Shown: positions 1 through 7,103 of the stretch, piece by piece
Layout: the number at the start of each line of letters is the position of its first letter
Numbering within the stretch: the stretch's first letter is position 1
Source of the DNA: Oscillospiraceae bacterium
Lineage (GTDB): Bacteria; Bacillota; Clostridia; Oscillospirales; Ruminococcaceae
Length of the DNA stretch: 15,497 nucleotides
Assembly (NCBI GenBank): GCA_900768105.1
Contig: CAAGBQ010000041.1
Coordinates: forward strand, 1-15,497
Direction of reading: 5' to 3'
Notes under the pieces: generated by a model
Databases searched by the model: none
The model's input: only the letters and a program-made list of their open reading frames with translations
What the model was told of the DNA's origin: nothing
Made by a program: the position numbers and the translations under genes

Positions 1-623
1 ACGCCGAGACCGCTGTTGTGCTCGCTGGTTCCCGGCGCGGCGGCGGTGGCTCCAGCATCGTAGAGCTGCTGCTGGCGGTTATAGGAGCGGTAGGCGGTGG
101 AAATTCGCAGGTCGTAGCCAGCTTCCTTTGCCGCAGAGAGCATGGCGGTGAGGTCGTTGTAAATTCGTTCGTCCACGGTGTGACCCTCCGCGTCAACGGC
201 CTTGGTTTTGACGGTAAAATCCGCGGCGACGGGGTTTTCCTTGTTCACAAGAAGCATATACCACTCGTCCCGGGGAATGGGCTCCGGCTCCGGCTCGGAG
301 GGAGGCTCCGGCTCGCTGCTTTCCGAAGGAAGCTCCGGCACGGAAACGCTGCTTTCCGGTGCGGAGGAAATCTCGGGCAGGGAGGAGCTTTCCTCGCTCG
401 ACTCCGACTCAAAGGCGGCGCTGGTTTCGCCGTGGGAGCCGCCGAAGGGCAGCTTCGGAAGCTCGGCGCTGCCGAAAACAACCCATGCACCCGCTCCAAG
501 ACCGAGTATCAGCACCGCGCAGATTATCGCAACGGCGACATTGCGCTTTGTATGCTTCGGCTGGCGGATTTTTATGGCTTTTGGCTCGTGATCTTCGGGA
601 TAAAGCCTTGTATCACTTGACAT
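1..623 (-). CDS. VanY/M15-family D-alanyl-D-alanine carboxypeptidase, N-terminal part (cut by window edge)
   Basis: The gene reads from an ATG at 623 and runs off the left edge after 207 residues, so the C-terminus is missing. The product begins with a short basic cytoplasmic tail and one membrane segment at about residues 29-50 (AVAIICAVLILGLGAG). A Ser/Glu/Pro-rich linker follows at about 65-117, which probably spans the wall. The extracellular domain starts near residue 119 with the motif LLVNKENP, then STAYRSYNRQQQLY (175-188) and PGTSEHNSGLG (198-207). The last carries the first zinc-ligand histidine of the SxHxxGxxxD signature of M15B peptidases. Members trim the terminal D-Ala from peptidoglycan stem peptides. 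AAGGAG (634-639) lies 10 bases before the start. Related LD-carboxypeptidases (LdcB type) cannot be excluded without the rest of the domain. Confidence 0.85.
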   Translation of the reverse strand, partial: MSSDTRLYPEDHEPKAIKIRQPKHTKRNVAVAIICAVLILGLGAGAWVVFGSAELPKLPFGGSHGETSAAFESESSEESSSLPEISSAPESSVSVPELPSESSEPEPPSEPEPEPIPRDEWYMLLVNKENPVAADFTVKTKAVDAEGHTVDERIYNDLTAMLSAAKEAGYDLRISTAYRSYNRQQQLYDAGATAAAPGTSEHNSGLG

Positions 624-695
624 TTTTATAATTCTCCTTTTCTTTTTGCCGCATTTGCGGCGCGCGGCGGGCGCCGACAAAATACTACACTTTAG

Positions 696-723
696 ATTAT
701 ATAGAATTTCTGCGTTTTGTCAA
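696..723 (-). promoter_or_regulatory. sigma-A promoter of the VanY-type gene
   Basis: Read on the minus strand: TTGACA (723-718), 16-base spacer, TATAAT (701-696), both hexamers perfect. The leader to the start codon is about 65 bases and contains the perfect 14-base dyad GCCGCATTTGCGGC (648-661) just upstream of the ribosome binding site. That hairpin has no following U-run, so it is not a terminator. The promoter is back to back with the acetyltransferase promoter in the same intergenic space. Confidence 0.8.
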
Positions 724-755
724 CCTTGCAAAAGGGAAAGGGGTTAATTTGCCGC

Positions 756-784
756 TTGCCTTTATAACAAAAAAGGTGTATTAT
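756..784 (+). promoter_or_regulatory. probable sigma-A promoter of the acetyltransferase gene
   Basis: TTGCCT (756-761), 17-base spacer, TATTAT (779-784). This fits the -35/-10 layout with two mismatches in all and lies about 40 bases before the start codon at 823. It diverges from the VanY-type promoter. Confidence 0.6.
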
Positions 785-822
785 TACATTTATACAGCAC
801 AGTTTTGACGGAGGAAATTAAA

Positions 823-1419
823 ATGACCGAAGAAGAAATGAAAAATGCGGCGGAGAGAGAAGAACAGGTAAAAAAACGCGCGGCGGGCGAGCTTTATTGC
901 CCCGGCGTTTTTATTCCGGAAATGTTTTGGGCGCGGGATAAGTGCCTGGAGCTTGACAATATTCCCTTTGCGGAATTTGACCGCAGGGTGGAGCTTGTTC
1001 ACGAGCTTTTCGGCTCCGTGGGAGAAAATGTGTTTGTTGAACGCGGATTTAAATGCGAGCAGGGAAAAAATATCCATGTCGGCGATAATTTTTATTGCAA
1101 CTTTAACTGCTCGATTTATGATTCCTATACCGTCACAATCGGGGATAATGTTATGATTGGGCCGAATGTTACCATTTGCACCGCAACCCATCCGGTGGAA
1201 AAGGTGCTTCGCCTTGATTATACACAGTGCGAATATGCCCTTCCGGTAACAATAGAGGATAATGTATGGATTGGCGGCGGCGCATTTATCAACCCGGGCG
1301 TTACCATCGGAGAAGGCGCTGTTATTGCCAGCGGCGCGGTTGTTACAAAGGATGTTCCGGCAAATACTCTTGCCGCGGGCGTGCCCGCCACCGTAAAAAA
1401 GAAAATAAATATAGAGTAA
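823..1419 (+). CDS. Maltose/galactoside-type O-acetyltransferase (hexapeptide-repeat family)
   Basis: The 198-residue protein is a left-handed beta-helix acetyltransferase of the Maa/LacA/NodL group, which transfers acetyl from acetyl-CoA to a sugar hydroxyl in the cytoplasm. An N-terminal Mac-type segment (about 1-60) is followed by hexapeptide repeats (about 68-190: IHVGDN, VTIGDNVMIGPNV, VTIEDNVWIGGGAFINPGVTIG, AVIASGAVV). The catalytic histidine is H123 in ATHP, and the VWIGGG loop and C-terminal GVPA follow the family pattern. I chose ATG 823 because GGAGG (810-814) stands 8 bases before it. An in-frame TTG at 805 would overlap that site. The family is about 180-200 residues, so it looks complete. 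The real acceptor sugar cannot be read from sequence. It is a single-gene unit between its own promoter and the hairpin at 1481. Confidence 0.88.
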   Translation: MTEEEMKNAAEREEQVKKRAAGELYCPGVFIPEMFWARDKCLELDNIPFAEFDRRVELVHELFGSVGENVFVERGFKCEQGKNIHVGDNFYCNFNCSIYDSYTVTIGDNVMIGPNVTICTATHPVEKVLRLDYTQCEYALPVTIEDNVWIGGGAFINPGVTIGEGAVIASGAVVTKDVPANTLAAGVPATVKKKINIE

Positions 1420-1437
1420 AAAAAGCAGCTTTGGCTA

Positions 1438-1465
1438 TTGACAAAAAAATTTCGGCGGCTATACT
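1438..1465 (+). promoter_or_regulatory. sigma-A promoter of the trkA-trkH-mscL operon
   Basis: TTGACA (1438-1443), 16-base spacer, TATACT (1460-1465): one mismatch in twelve. Predicted transcription start is near 1472, upstream of the hairpin at 1481-1506. That hairpin would therefore lie in the first tens of bases of the trk mRNA. Confidence 0.75.
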
Positions 1466-1480
1466 CTTATATATTATAAG

Positions 1481-1506
1481 ACAAAGCCCCGTTTCAGGGG
1501 CTTTGT
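1481..1506 (+). terminator. Stem-loop between the acetyltransferase gene and trkA (terminator or 5' leader hairpin)
   Basis: ACAAAGCCCC (1481-1490), loop GTTTCA, GGGGCTTTGT (1497-1506) gives a perfect 10-bp stem, followed by a weak T-rich tail (TTTG). It stands 61 bases after the acetyltransferase stop and could end that transcript. It also lies downstream of the predicted trkA promoter, so trkA transcripts would have to pass it. The poor U-run makes a leaky terminator or an mRNA-stabilising leader hairpin both possible. Confidence 0.55.
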
Positions 1507-1549
1507 TTGCGATAACGAAAGTGCAGTGAAAGGACAAATATAAAAAGCC

Positions 1550-2908
1550 ATGCGTATTGTTATTGTGGGTGCGGGCAAGGTTGGAAGCACCCTTGCTTTT
1601 CAGCTTGTTAAAGAAGGTCACGATGTTGTGGTGATAGACACAAACGAGGACAGGATAAACGACCTTCAGAATATGGCGGATATTATGACAATTTGCGGCA
1701 ACGGCGCAAATGAGGAGATTTTGAAGGAGGCGGAGGTTGACCAAAGCGATATTCTTATTGCGGCAACCTCTGCGGACGAGGTTAATATGCTTGCCTGCTT
1801 TATTGCGCGGCATATAGGCGCGGCAAAGACCATTGCAAGGGTGCGCAGCCCCGAATACCGCAACCAGCTTGAAATGATGAAGGACGAGCTTGGGCTTTCT
1901 ATGATAGTTAATCCGGAGCGCAGCGCCGCACACGAAATTTCGAGGATTCTTCGCTTTCCTTCGGCGAACGATGTGGAAATTTTCTGCCGCGGTCAGGTGG
2001 AGCTTGTGGAATACAGTATAGACGGCAAAAGCCCGCTTTGCGGTCTTTCGCTTATGGATGTATACAAAAAATACAAGATAAAAATACTTGTTTGCGCGGC
2101 ACGGCGCGGCGACGATGTCGCCATCCCGAACGGCTCCTTTGTTTTGGAGGCGGGGGACAAGATAAACATAACCGCTTCTCCGAAGAATATGTACGATTTC
2201 TTTAAGGCGATAGGCAGCTTTCGCGCGCCGGTAAAAAGCGTTATGATAATCGGCGGTTCCATGACCGCATATTACCTTGCAAGCCAGCTTATAGATATGG
2301 GAATTAAGGTAAAGATTGTGGAGCGCGACCAAAAGCGCTGCGAAGAGCTTGCGGAGCTGCTGCCGAAGGCAGCAATCGCCCATGCGGACGCCACGGAAAA
2401 GGATGTTTTGCTTGAAGCGGGCATTATGGAGTTCGACGGCTTTGTTTCCCTTACCGGACTTGACGAAATGAACATAATTTACGGAATGTATGCAAAAACG
2501 AAGAATGTCAGCAAGGTTATTGCAAAGATTCAGCACCTTACCTTTCCGGAGGTTATTGAAAAAAGCGGAATTGAAAGCATTGTTTCGCCAAAGCAGATTA
2601 CTGCGGAGCGCATAAGCTCCTATGTGCGCGCGGTGCAAAATTCCTTTGCGCAGAACAAGGTAGAATCTTTGCGCACGCTTGTCGGCGGAAGGGTAGAGGC
2701 GCTTGAATTTGTTGTGCGCGACCAAAGCGCTTTTGTGGGAGTTCCGCTTAAAGATTTGCAGATGAAGAAAAACACCCTTATTGCGGCAATAGTCCGCCAG
2801 GGAAAGGTTATAATTCCCGGGGGCGGCGACAGCATCCAGTTCGGAGATTCCGTAATAGTTGTAACCGCGGGAATGATAATCGACGAGCTTGGCGACATAA
2901 TGAGGTAA
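1550..2908 (+). CDS. trkA: TrkA, NAD(H)-binding regulatory subunit of the Trk potassium uptake system
   Basis: The 452-residue protein has the full TrkA plan of two tandem RCK units (each Rossmann RCK_N plus RCK_C). The first Rossmann fold starts at residue 1 with IVIVGAGKVGSTLA (GxGxxG at 7-12) and the acidic residue of the nucleotide site at D30 (VVVIDTNE). The second starts near residue 228 (VMIIGGSMTAYYLA), where the glycine motif is altered to GGSMTA. TrkA sits on the inner face of the membrane and gates TrkH in response to nucleotides. An in-frame stop just upstream (1541-1543) forces ATG 1550. GAAAGGA (1528-1534) is 15 bases away, which is long, so initiation may be weak. trkH follows 4 bases later, as expected for partners made in fixed ratio. 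The length is typical of the family. Confidence 0.95.
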   Translation: MRIVIVGAGKVGSTLAFQLVKEGHDVVVIDTNEDRINDLQNMADIMTICGNGANEEILKEAEVDQSDILIAATSADEVNMLACFIARHIGAAKTIARVRSPEYRNQLEMMKDELGLSMIVNPERSAAHEISRILRFPSANDVEIFCRGQVELVEYSIDGKSPLCGLSLMDVYKKYKIKILVCAARRGDDVAIPNGSFVLEAGDKINITASPKNMYDFFKAIGSFRAPVKSVMIIGGSMTAYYLASQLIDMGIKVKIVERDQKRCEELAELLPKAAIAHADATEKDVLLEAGIMEFDGFVSLTGLDEMNIIYGMYAKTKNVSKVIAKIQHLTFPEVIEKSGIESIVSPKQITAERISSYVRAVQNSFAQNKVESLRTLVGGRVEALEFVVRDQSAFVGVPLKDLQMKKNTLIAAIVRQGKVIIPGGGDSIQFGDSVIVVTAGMIIDELGDIMR

Positions 2909-2912
2909 TTCC

Positions 2913-4361
2913 ATGAACCACAGAATGATACGCTATATAATCGGTATGTTCCTTCGGGCGGAGGCGGCATTTATGGCGCTGCCGGTTTTTGTGTGCCTTT
3001 GCTTCGGGGATTTTCACGATATTCCGCCCTTTCTTTACAGCATTGGGCTTACGCTTTTGGCGGCGGTGCTGCTTGGAGTAAAAAAGCCGGAAAACGATGT
3101 TGTTTTTGCAAGGGAAAGCTTTATCTCCGTTTCTCTCGGTTGGATTTTGCTTTCGCTTTTCGGCGCGCTGCCGTTTTATTTAAGCGGAGCGATTCCGAAC
3201 ATTGCGGACTGTTTTTTTGAAACGGTTTCCGGCTTTACCACAACCGGCGCAACGATTCTTAATACGGTGGAAAATCTTCCTAAGTCGATTCTTTTCTGGC
3301 GGGCGTTTACCCACTGGATAGGCGGCATGGGCGTGCTTGTTTTTTTGTTTATGCTTACCCAAATTTCCGAAGGAAACGCCATGTATATTATGCGGGCGGA
3401 GGTTCCCGGTCCCTCGGTGGGAAAGCTTGCGCCGAGAATGCGTTCAAACTCACTTATTCTTTACGGAATTTATACCGCCATGACGGTTATCGAGGCGATG
3501 ATTCTTGCCGTTGAGGGCATGCCGATGTTCGACGCAGTAACAACGGCGATGAGCACCGCCGGAACCGGCGGCTTTTCCGTAAGAAATGCGGGAATCGCAG
3601 CCTATGGAAGCCCGGCTATAGAATGGACCGTGGCGGTTTTTATGATGCTTTTCGGAGTAAACTTTAACCTGTATTACCTGATTCTCTTTAGGAGAATACG
3701 CCAGGTTCTTGCAAGCGAGGAACTTAAGGTATTCCTCGGATTAATTGCGGTGGCTTCGATTGTTATCGGAATAAATGTAATCGGGTATTACAGCGGCTTT
3801 GGCGAAGCGATAAGAAAAGCCTTCTTCCAGGTGACCTCCACCGTGTCAACAACGGGATTTTCCAATGTTGAATTTATGAACTGGCCGCAATTAAGCCGCG
3901 CGGTGATTTTGGTGCTGCTGTTTACCGGCGCCTGCGCCGGTTCCACCGCAGGCGGCATAAAGATAAGCAGAATTATCATTATGGCAAAGGTGGTTTACCG
4001 TTCCATCCACCAGCTTGCGCACCCGCACGAGGTTGCCTGCATTAAGTTTGAAGGAAAAATTGTGGACAGAGAAACCCGCAGCTTTGTTTGCACATATATG
4101 ACGACCTTTTTTGTAATCCTCTTTTTAAGCACATTTGCGGTGATGTTCCAGGGGCACGATTTTGAAACATCGTTCAGCGCAATACTTTCTTGCTTCAACA
4201 ATGTGGGTCCGGCGCTCGGCCTTGTGGGACATTCCGGAAACTATAATATTTTTAACGAGGGAACAAAGCTTTTTATGTCGCTTATTATGCTGATAGGCAG
4301 GCTTGAGATTTTCCCGATGCTGATTTTGTTTATGCCCTCCACATGGGAAAAACATTCCTGA
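2913..4361 (+). CDS. trkH: TrkH, potassium-translocating membrane subunit of the Trk system
   Basis: The 482-residue multi-spanning protein belongs to the TrkH/KtrB superfamily. Four M1-P-M2 repeats are visible through their pore loops: SGFTTTGATIL (106-116), STAGTGGFS (214-222), TSTVSTTGFSN (308-318) and NNVGPALG (429-436), each with the filter glycine. The motif RAFTHWIGGMGVLVF (130-144) is diagnostic of TrkH rather than KtrB, and GSTAGGIKISR (343-353) is the conserved segment after the third pore loop. It moves K+ inward and is controlled by TrkA encoded just upstream. ATG 2913 follows GAGGT at the trkA 3' end (about 2902-2906), so the two are translationally close. The length agrees with the family and no defect is seen. 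Confidence 0.95.
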   Translation: MNHRMIRYIIGMFLRAEAAFMALPVFVCLCFGDFHDIPPFLYSIGLTLLAAVLLGVKKPENDVVFARESFISVSLGWILLSLFGALPFYLSGAIPNIADCFFETVSGFTTTGATILNTVENLPKSILFWRAFTHWIGGMGVLVFLFMLTQISEGNAMYIMRAEVPGPSVGKLAPRMRSNSLILYGIYTAMTVIEAMILAVEGMPMFDAVTTAMSTAGTGGFSVRNAGIAAYGSPAIEWTVAVFMMLFGVNFNLYYLILFRRIRQVLASEELKVFLGLIAVASIVIGINVIGYYSGFGEAIRKAFFQVTSTVSTTGFSNVEFMNWPQLSRAVILVLLFTGACAGSTAGGIKISRIIIMAKVVYRSIHQLAHPHEVACIKFEGKIVDRETRSFVCTYMTTFFVILFLSTFAVMFQGHDFETSFSAILSCFNNVGPALGLVGHSGNYNIFNEGTKLFMSLIMLIGRLEIFPMLILFMPSTWEKHS

Positions 4362-4385
4362 TTTTTAAAGAAAGGAAGATAATAT

Positions 4386-4850
4386 ATGAAAGACAAAGCA
4401 AAAGGCTTCATCGCTGAATTCAAGGAGTTCATTTCCAGAGGAAATGTGCTTGATATGGCGGTTGGCGTTATTATTGCCACGGCGTTCGGCAAAATTACAA
4501 CATCGCTTGTAAACGATGTGTTTATGCCGCTTATCGGTTGGCTTATAGGAGAGATTGACCTTTCCACGCTGAACATCACCCTTTCTCCGGAAAAGGTGGG
4601 CGCCGACGGCGTAGTAGTAAAAGAAGCGGTGGTTATCGGAATAGGCACCTTTGTTTCCACAATAATTGATTTTGTGCTTGTTGCACTTATTGTATTTATT
4701 ATGATTAAGGCGTTTAACAGCGCGAAGGAGAAGGCGGAGCGTCTTAAAAAGAAGGAGGAGGCTGCCGCGGCAGCGGAGGAGCCTGCTCCGGAGCCTTCCG
4801 AAGAGGTAAAGCTCCTTACCGAAATCCGCGACCTTTTAAAGAAAGAATAA
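4386..4850 (+). CDS. mscL: MscL, large-conductance mechanosensitive channel
   Basis: The 154-residue protein has the MscL order. The N-terminal amphipathic helix is followed by FKEFISRGNVLDMAVGVIIATAFGKITTSLVNDVFMPLIG (residues 12-51), which covers the pore-lining TM1. A short periplasmic-type loop comes next, then TM2 at about 78-102 (VSTIIDFVLVALIVFIMIKAFN), a charged Ala/Glu/Pro-rich linker and a terminal helix ending EVKLLTEIRDLLKKE. The linker makes it somewhat longer than the roughly 136-residue E. coli protein. The channel opens under membrane tension to dump solutes after hypo-osmotic shock. It lies 24 bases behind trkH with AAGGAAG ahead of its ATG, and no promoter or terminator separates them. 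K+ uptake and solute release are thus probably co-transcribed. Confidence 0.95.
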   Translation: MKDKAKGFIAEFKEFISRGNVLDMAVGVIIATAFGKITTSLVNDVFMPLIGWLIGEIDLSTLNITLSPEKVGADGVVVKEAVVIGIGTFVSTIIDFVLVALIVFIMIKAFNSAKEKAERLKKKEEAAAAAEEPAPEPSEEVKLLTEIRDLLKKE

Positions 4851-4854
4851 TCCC

Positions 4855-5757
4855 GTGCGGCGGCTGGAATATGTTATTGAACCGAAGGACGAGGGCAGGC
4901 GGGCCTGCGATTTTTTGCGGAGGGAGCAGCATTTTTCCTATGCGCTTATTGTAAAGCTGCGCCACGCGCCGGAATCTCTGCGGCTGGACGGCGAATTTAT
5001 CCGCACAATCGACCGGCTTAAAGCCGGAAGCGTGCTTTCCGTTTCGCTTCCGGAAACGGCGGGAGAGGCGGAGCCGAACGGAGCCATCCGCGTTCCGATA
5101 ATCTATGAGGATGAGGACATTGCGGTGTTTGATAAGCCCGCGGGAGTGCCGGTGCATCCTTCAAAGGGGCACCAAACGGACACCCTTGCAAATCTTTATG
5201 CCGCAAAATATCCAAATTCACGCTTCCGCGTGATAGGGCGGCTTGATATGGATACCTCCGGCATAGTGCTTGCGGCAAAAAACGCCCATGCGGCGGCGGT
5301 TTTGACGGATGGCGAGGCGGAAAAGGGCTATATTGCAATAACCGAGGGCGTACCAAGCCCGCCGGAGGGGCGCATTGATGCGCCGATTGACGACACAAAT
5401 CCGGAAGCGCACAGAAGATTTGTGGCGGAGGGCGGCAGAGCCGCGGTTACGGATTACCGCGTGATAAAATCCGGCGGCGGGCTTGCCGCGGCGGAGGTTT
5501 TTCCGAAAACCGGCCGCACTCATCAAATAAGGGTGCATATGGCGTATATCGGCTGCCCGCTTGCGGGGGACGAGCTTTACGGAGGCGGCAGAGAACGCAT
5601 AGGCCGCCATGCGCTGCACCGCTTTTATCTTTCGTTTATTCATCCGCAAAGCGGAAAGCGAATGGAGTTTCGCTCTCCGCTTCCGGCGGATATGCAAGGG
5701 CTTTTTGACAGTATGAGCACAGAGGAAAGGACGGAGAAAAATGAGCAGAGATATTAA
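4855..5757 (+). CDS. RluA-family RNA pseudouridine synthase
   Basis: The 300-residue protein fits the RluA/RluD family, which isomerises specific uridines in rRNA or tRNA. An N-terminal S4-like part (about 1-70; LRREQHFSYALIVKLR) is followed by the catalytic domain from residue 81 (IIYEDEDIAVFDKPAGVPVHPS). The catalytic aspartate is D131 in GRLDMDTSGI, and the late motif KTGRTHQIRVHMAYIGCPLAGDELYGG is intact. Most relatives read HRLD at the catalytic loop; here the histidine position is glycine. The start is GTG 4855, 4 bases after the mscL stop, with a weak GAAAGAAT upstream, so translational coupling to mscL is likely. The last 17 bases overlap the next gene. The exact RNA target (RluA, RluC, RluD or a Firmicute paralogue) cannot be assigned. 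Confidence 0.88.
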   Translation: MRRLEYVIEPKDEGRRACDFLRREQHFSYALIVKLRHAPESLRLDGEFIRTIDRLKAGSVLSVSLPETAGEAEPNGAIRVPIIYEDEDIAVFDKPAGVPVHPSKGHQTDTLANLYAAKYPNSRFRVIGRLDMDTSGIVLAAKNAHAAAVLTDGEAEKGYIAITEGVPSPPEGRIDAPIDDTNPEAHRRFVAEGGRAAVTDYRVIKSGGGLAAAEVFPKTGRTHQIRVHMAYIGCPLAGDELYGGGRERIGRHALHRFYLSFIHPQSGKRMEFRSPLPADMQGLFDSMSTEERTEKNEQRY

Positions 5758-6442
5758 AAGCTTTAATAACGGAATTGATGTGGACGCAGTTGTGGACAAA
5801 ATGACGGCGGGGGATAAGGAAGCGCTTTCGCAGTTTTTTAAGGAGGCAGCGGGCGCGGAATTTCTTGTTCCGTTTAAAGGAAGCCCGAACAACCTTGCAA
5901 TTTTAAATTCGCCGGAGGGCGACAAAATGCTTCCGGCATTTTCGAGCTACGAGGCGTTTGAAAAATGCCCGCTTGAAAAGAAAAATGCGATTATAATGCC
6001 GTTTTCCCGCCTTGATAAAATAGTGGGGGAGAGCAAGGGCGCCGTGGATGGGCTTGTTATCAACCCGCACGGAAAATCCATTGCCTGCAAAAAGCAGCAG
6101 AACACCGAAGCGACTTATCAGAAAAACGAAGGTCCGCAAAGCTTTAAGCTTTCAAAGCCGGCTTCCGTTCCGGAAGCGATTCCGGCGGCGCTTTCCGGCT
6201 TTTTTGCGGGAACCGGAAAGGTATACAAGGCGTATTTGCTTTGGGCGCAAAAAAACGGCGAGGTTGCGCCGCACCTTTTCCTTGTGGTGGATTTTGACGG
6301 CAAGGCGGAGGAGCTTTTCCCGAAGATTGGGGAGCTTTTGCGGCCGTATTTCGGAGAAGGAGAAAAGCTTGAGATGGCGAAGGCGGATTTTAAGCTGCTT
6401 GAAGCTTCGGAAAAGGTGACAAAGCCGTTTTATAAAAAATAA
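5741..6442 (+). CDS. SseB-domain protein of unknown role
   Basis: The 233-residue soluble protein has no signal peptide or membrane segment. The N-terminal half resembles the SseB domain: FLVPF (about 40-44), LPAFSSYEAFEKCP (66-79), a PFSRLDKIV stretch and GLVINPHGKSI. The C-terminal half (about 130-230), with KAYLLWAQKNGEVAPHLFLVVDFDG and a helical tail, fits the SseB C-terminal region. The E. coli founder was named as an enhancer of serine sensitivity, and the biochemical role of the family is not established. ATG 5741 overlaps the pseudouridine synthase gene by 17 bases, with GGACGGAG just ahead, so this is the last gene of the trk operon. No plus-strand U-run terminator follows at once; the strong hairpin at 6491-6535 may stop both strands. 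Confidence 0.75.
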   Translation: MSRDIKSFNNGIDVDAVVDKMTAGDKEALSQFFKEAAGAEFLVPFKGSPNNLAILNSPEGDKMLPAFSSYEAFEKCPLEKKNAIIMPFSRLDKIVGESKGAVDGLVINPHGKSIACKKQQNTEATYQKNEGPQSFKLSKPASVPEAIPAALSGFFAGTGKVYKAYLLWAQKNGEVAPHLFLVVDFDGKAEELFPKIGELLRPYFGEGEKLEMAKADFKLLEASEKVTKPFYKK

Positions 6443-6484
6443 GAAGGCAGAAAAAGCGGAGTGGCGCAGAGCGTCCCTCCGCAT

Positions 6485-6535
6485 AAAAAAACGGCAAAGC
6501 GGCTTTTCCCAAAAAGGGGAAAGCCGCTTTGCCGT
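6485..6535 (-). terminator. Strong intrinsic terminator of the AraC-type gene (possibly bidirectional)
   Basis: Arms 6491-6510 and 6516-6535 form a 20-bp stem with one G-U pair around an AAAAA loop. The plus-strand run AAAAAA at 6485-6490 becomes a U-run on the minus strand, right where an RNA from the AraC-type gene (stop at 6569) would end. On the plus strand the tail is a GTGTGTGTATGTG tract, which is poor for termination, although the hairpin itself could still slow readthrough from the SseB-type gene. Confidence 0.85.
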
Positions 6536-6568
6536 GTGTGTGTATGTGTATGTGAAGTAAGGAATCTC

Positions 6569-6886
6569 TTATGCGTTCATTCTGCTGCCGCTTGGGCATT
6601 CACCGAAATGGCGCTTGTATGCGCGGGAAAAGCCGCTTGTTGTGCCATAGCCGAACTTTTCCGCAAGGTCGCAGACGCGGTTTTCGTCAAAGTCGTCCTT
6701 TGCAAGCTCCAGCCGCATATCGCGGACATATGCCATAATGGTTTTTCCGGTGTATTCCTTAAACATACGGCCGAAATAATAGACGGAATAGCCCGCATAC
6801 TCCGCAATTATTTTTGTAGAAAGCTTTTCGTCAATATGCTCCTTGATATAATCAATGGTTTTGTTCAGTGTTTTTTTGTGGGTCAT
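6569..6886 (-). CDS. Minimal AraC-family transcription factor (DNA-binding domain only)
   Basis: The 105-residue protein is made almost wholly of the AraC/XylS DNA-binding domain. The first helix-turn-helix spans about 23-54 (LSTKIIAEYAGYSVYYFGRMFKEYTGKTIMAYV). The second spans about 70-98 (RVCDLAEKFGYGTTSGFSRAYKRHFGECP), the well-known AraC signature region. There is no N-terminal or C-terminal ligand-sensing domain, so it resembles SoxS/MarA-type stand-alone regulators in size. ATG 6886 is chosen because GGAGG (6895-6899) stands 8 bases before it. The frame stays open further upstream, but that part lies inside terminator hairpins and has no ribosome binding site. The only promoter seen upstream on this strand is at 7317-7345, ahead of a cobalamin riboswitch, so the regulator may be made only when cobalamin is scarce. 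Target genes are unknown; the next minus-strand gene upstream is cobO. Confidence 0.85.
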   Translation of the reverse strand: MTHKKTLNKTIDYIKEHIDEKLSTKIIAEYAGYSVYYFGRMFKEYTGKTIMAYVRDMRLELAKDDFDENRVCDLAEKFGYGTTSGFSRAYKRHFGECPSGSRMNA

Positions 6887-6969
6887 ATGTAAATCCTCCG
6901 GAATAATTTTGACGGGAGGCGATGCGGATACAAAAGGGAGTGAGAACTTTTCTATCCGCACCGCACAGC

Positions 6970-7009
6970 AAAAAAAGCGAATTTCCGTGTTTTCGGAAAT
7001 CCGCTTTTT
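6970..7009 (-). terminator. Second terminator-like hairpin in the riboswitch/AraC leader
   Basis: ATTTCCG (6981-6987) pairs with CGGAAAT (6994-7000). After one A-C mismatch, GCG pairs with CGC and an A-run pairs with a T-run. Read on the minus strand the stem ends in seven T residues (6976-6970), a good intrinsic terminator. Because of the A/T flanks it could also act on the plus strand. It lies about 85 bases before the AraC-type start codon and may be part of the riboswitch expression platform. Confidence 0.65.
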
Positions 7010-7032
7010 ACATTCAAAAAATACTCCGCGTA

Positions 7033-7056
7033 TAAAAAATGCTGCCCAACGGCAGC
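7033..7056 (-). terminator. First terminator-like hairpin downstream of the cobalamin aptamer
   Basis: On the minus strand GCTGCC (7056-7051), loop GTTG, GGCAGC (7046-7041), then ATTTTTT. This is a short, GC-only 6-bp stem with a U-run. A weaker outer pairing of GCGTAT (7070-7065) with ATACGC (7034-7029) is also possible. It begins about 50 bases after the aptamer and is the best candidate for the transcription-terminating expression platform. Confidence 0.65.
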
Positions 7057-7103
7057 CCAAATAAATACGCATTGATTATGTGGACTTCCCTTAACCCGAG
7101 AAT

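Noticed and set aside
18..620. 200-codon plus-strand frame at the left edge
   Set aside because: It is antisense to the VanY-type gene, which has recognisable motifs, membrane anchor, promoter and ribosome binding site.
1343..2914. 523-codon open frame on the minus strand opposite trkA
   Set aside because: It is antisense to a clearly recognisable trkA, has no ribosome binding site or domain pattern, and results from codon bias that avoids stops in this frame.
6534..6556. GTGTGTGTATGTGTATGTG tract as a phase-variable repeat
   Set aside because: It is irregular, lies in the gap after the terminator of two convergent units, and is not inside a gene or promoter.
6887..7072. N-terminal extension of the AraC-type protein to 7072
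   Set aside because: The extra segment lies across two terminator hairpins, has no ribosome binding site and looks like random sequence, while ATG 6886 has an ideal GGAGG.
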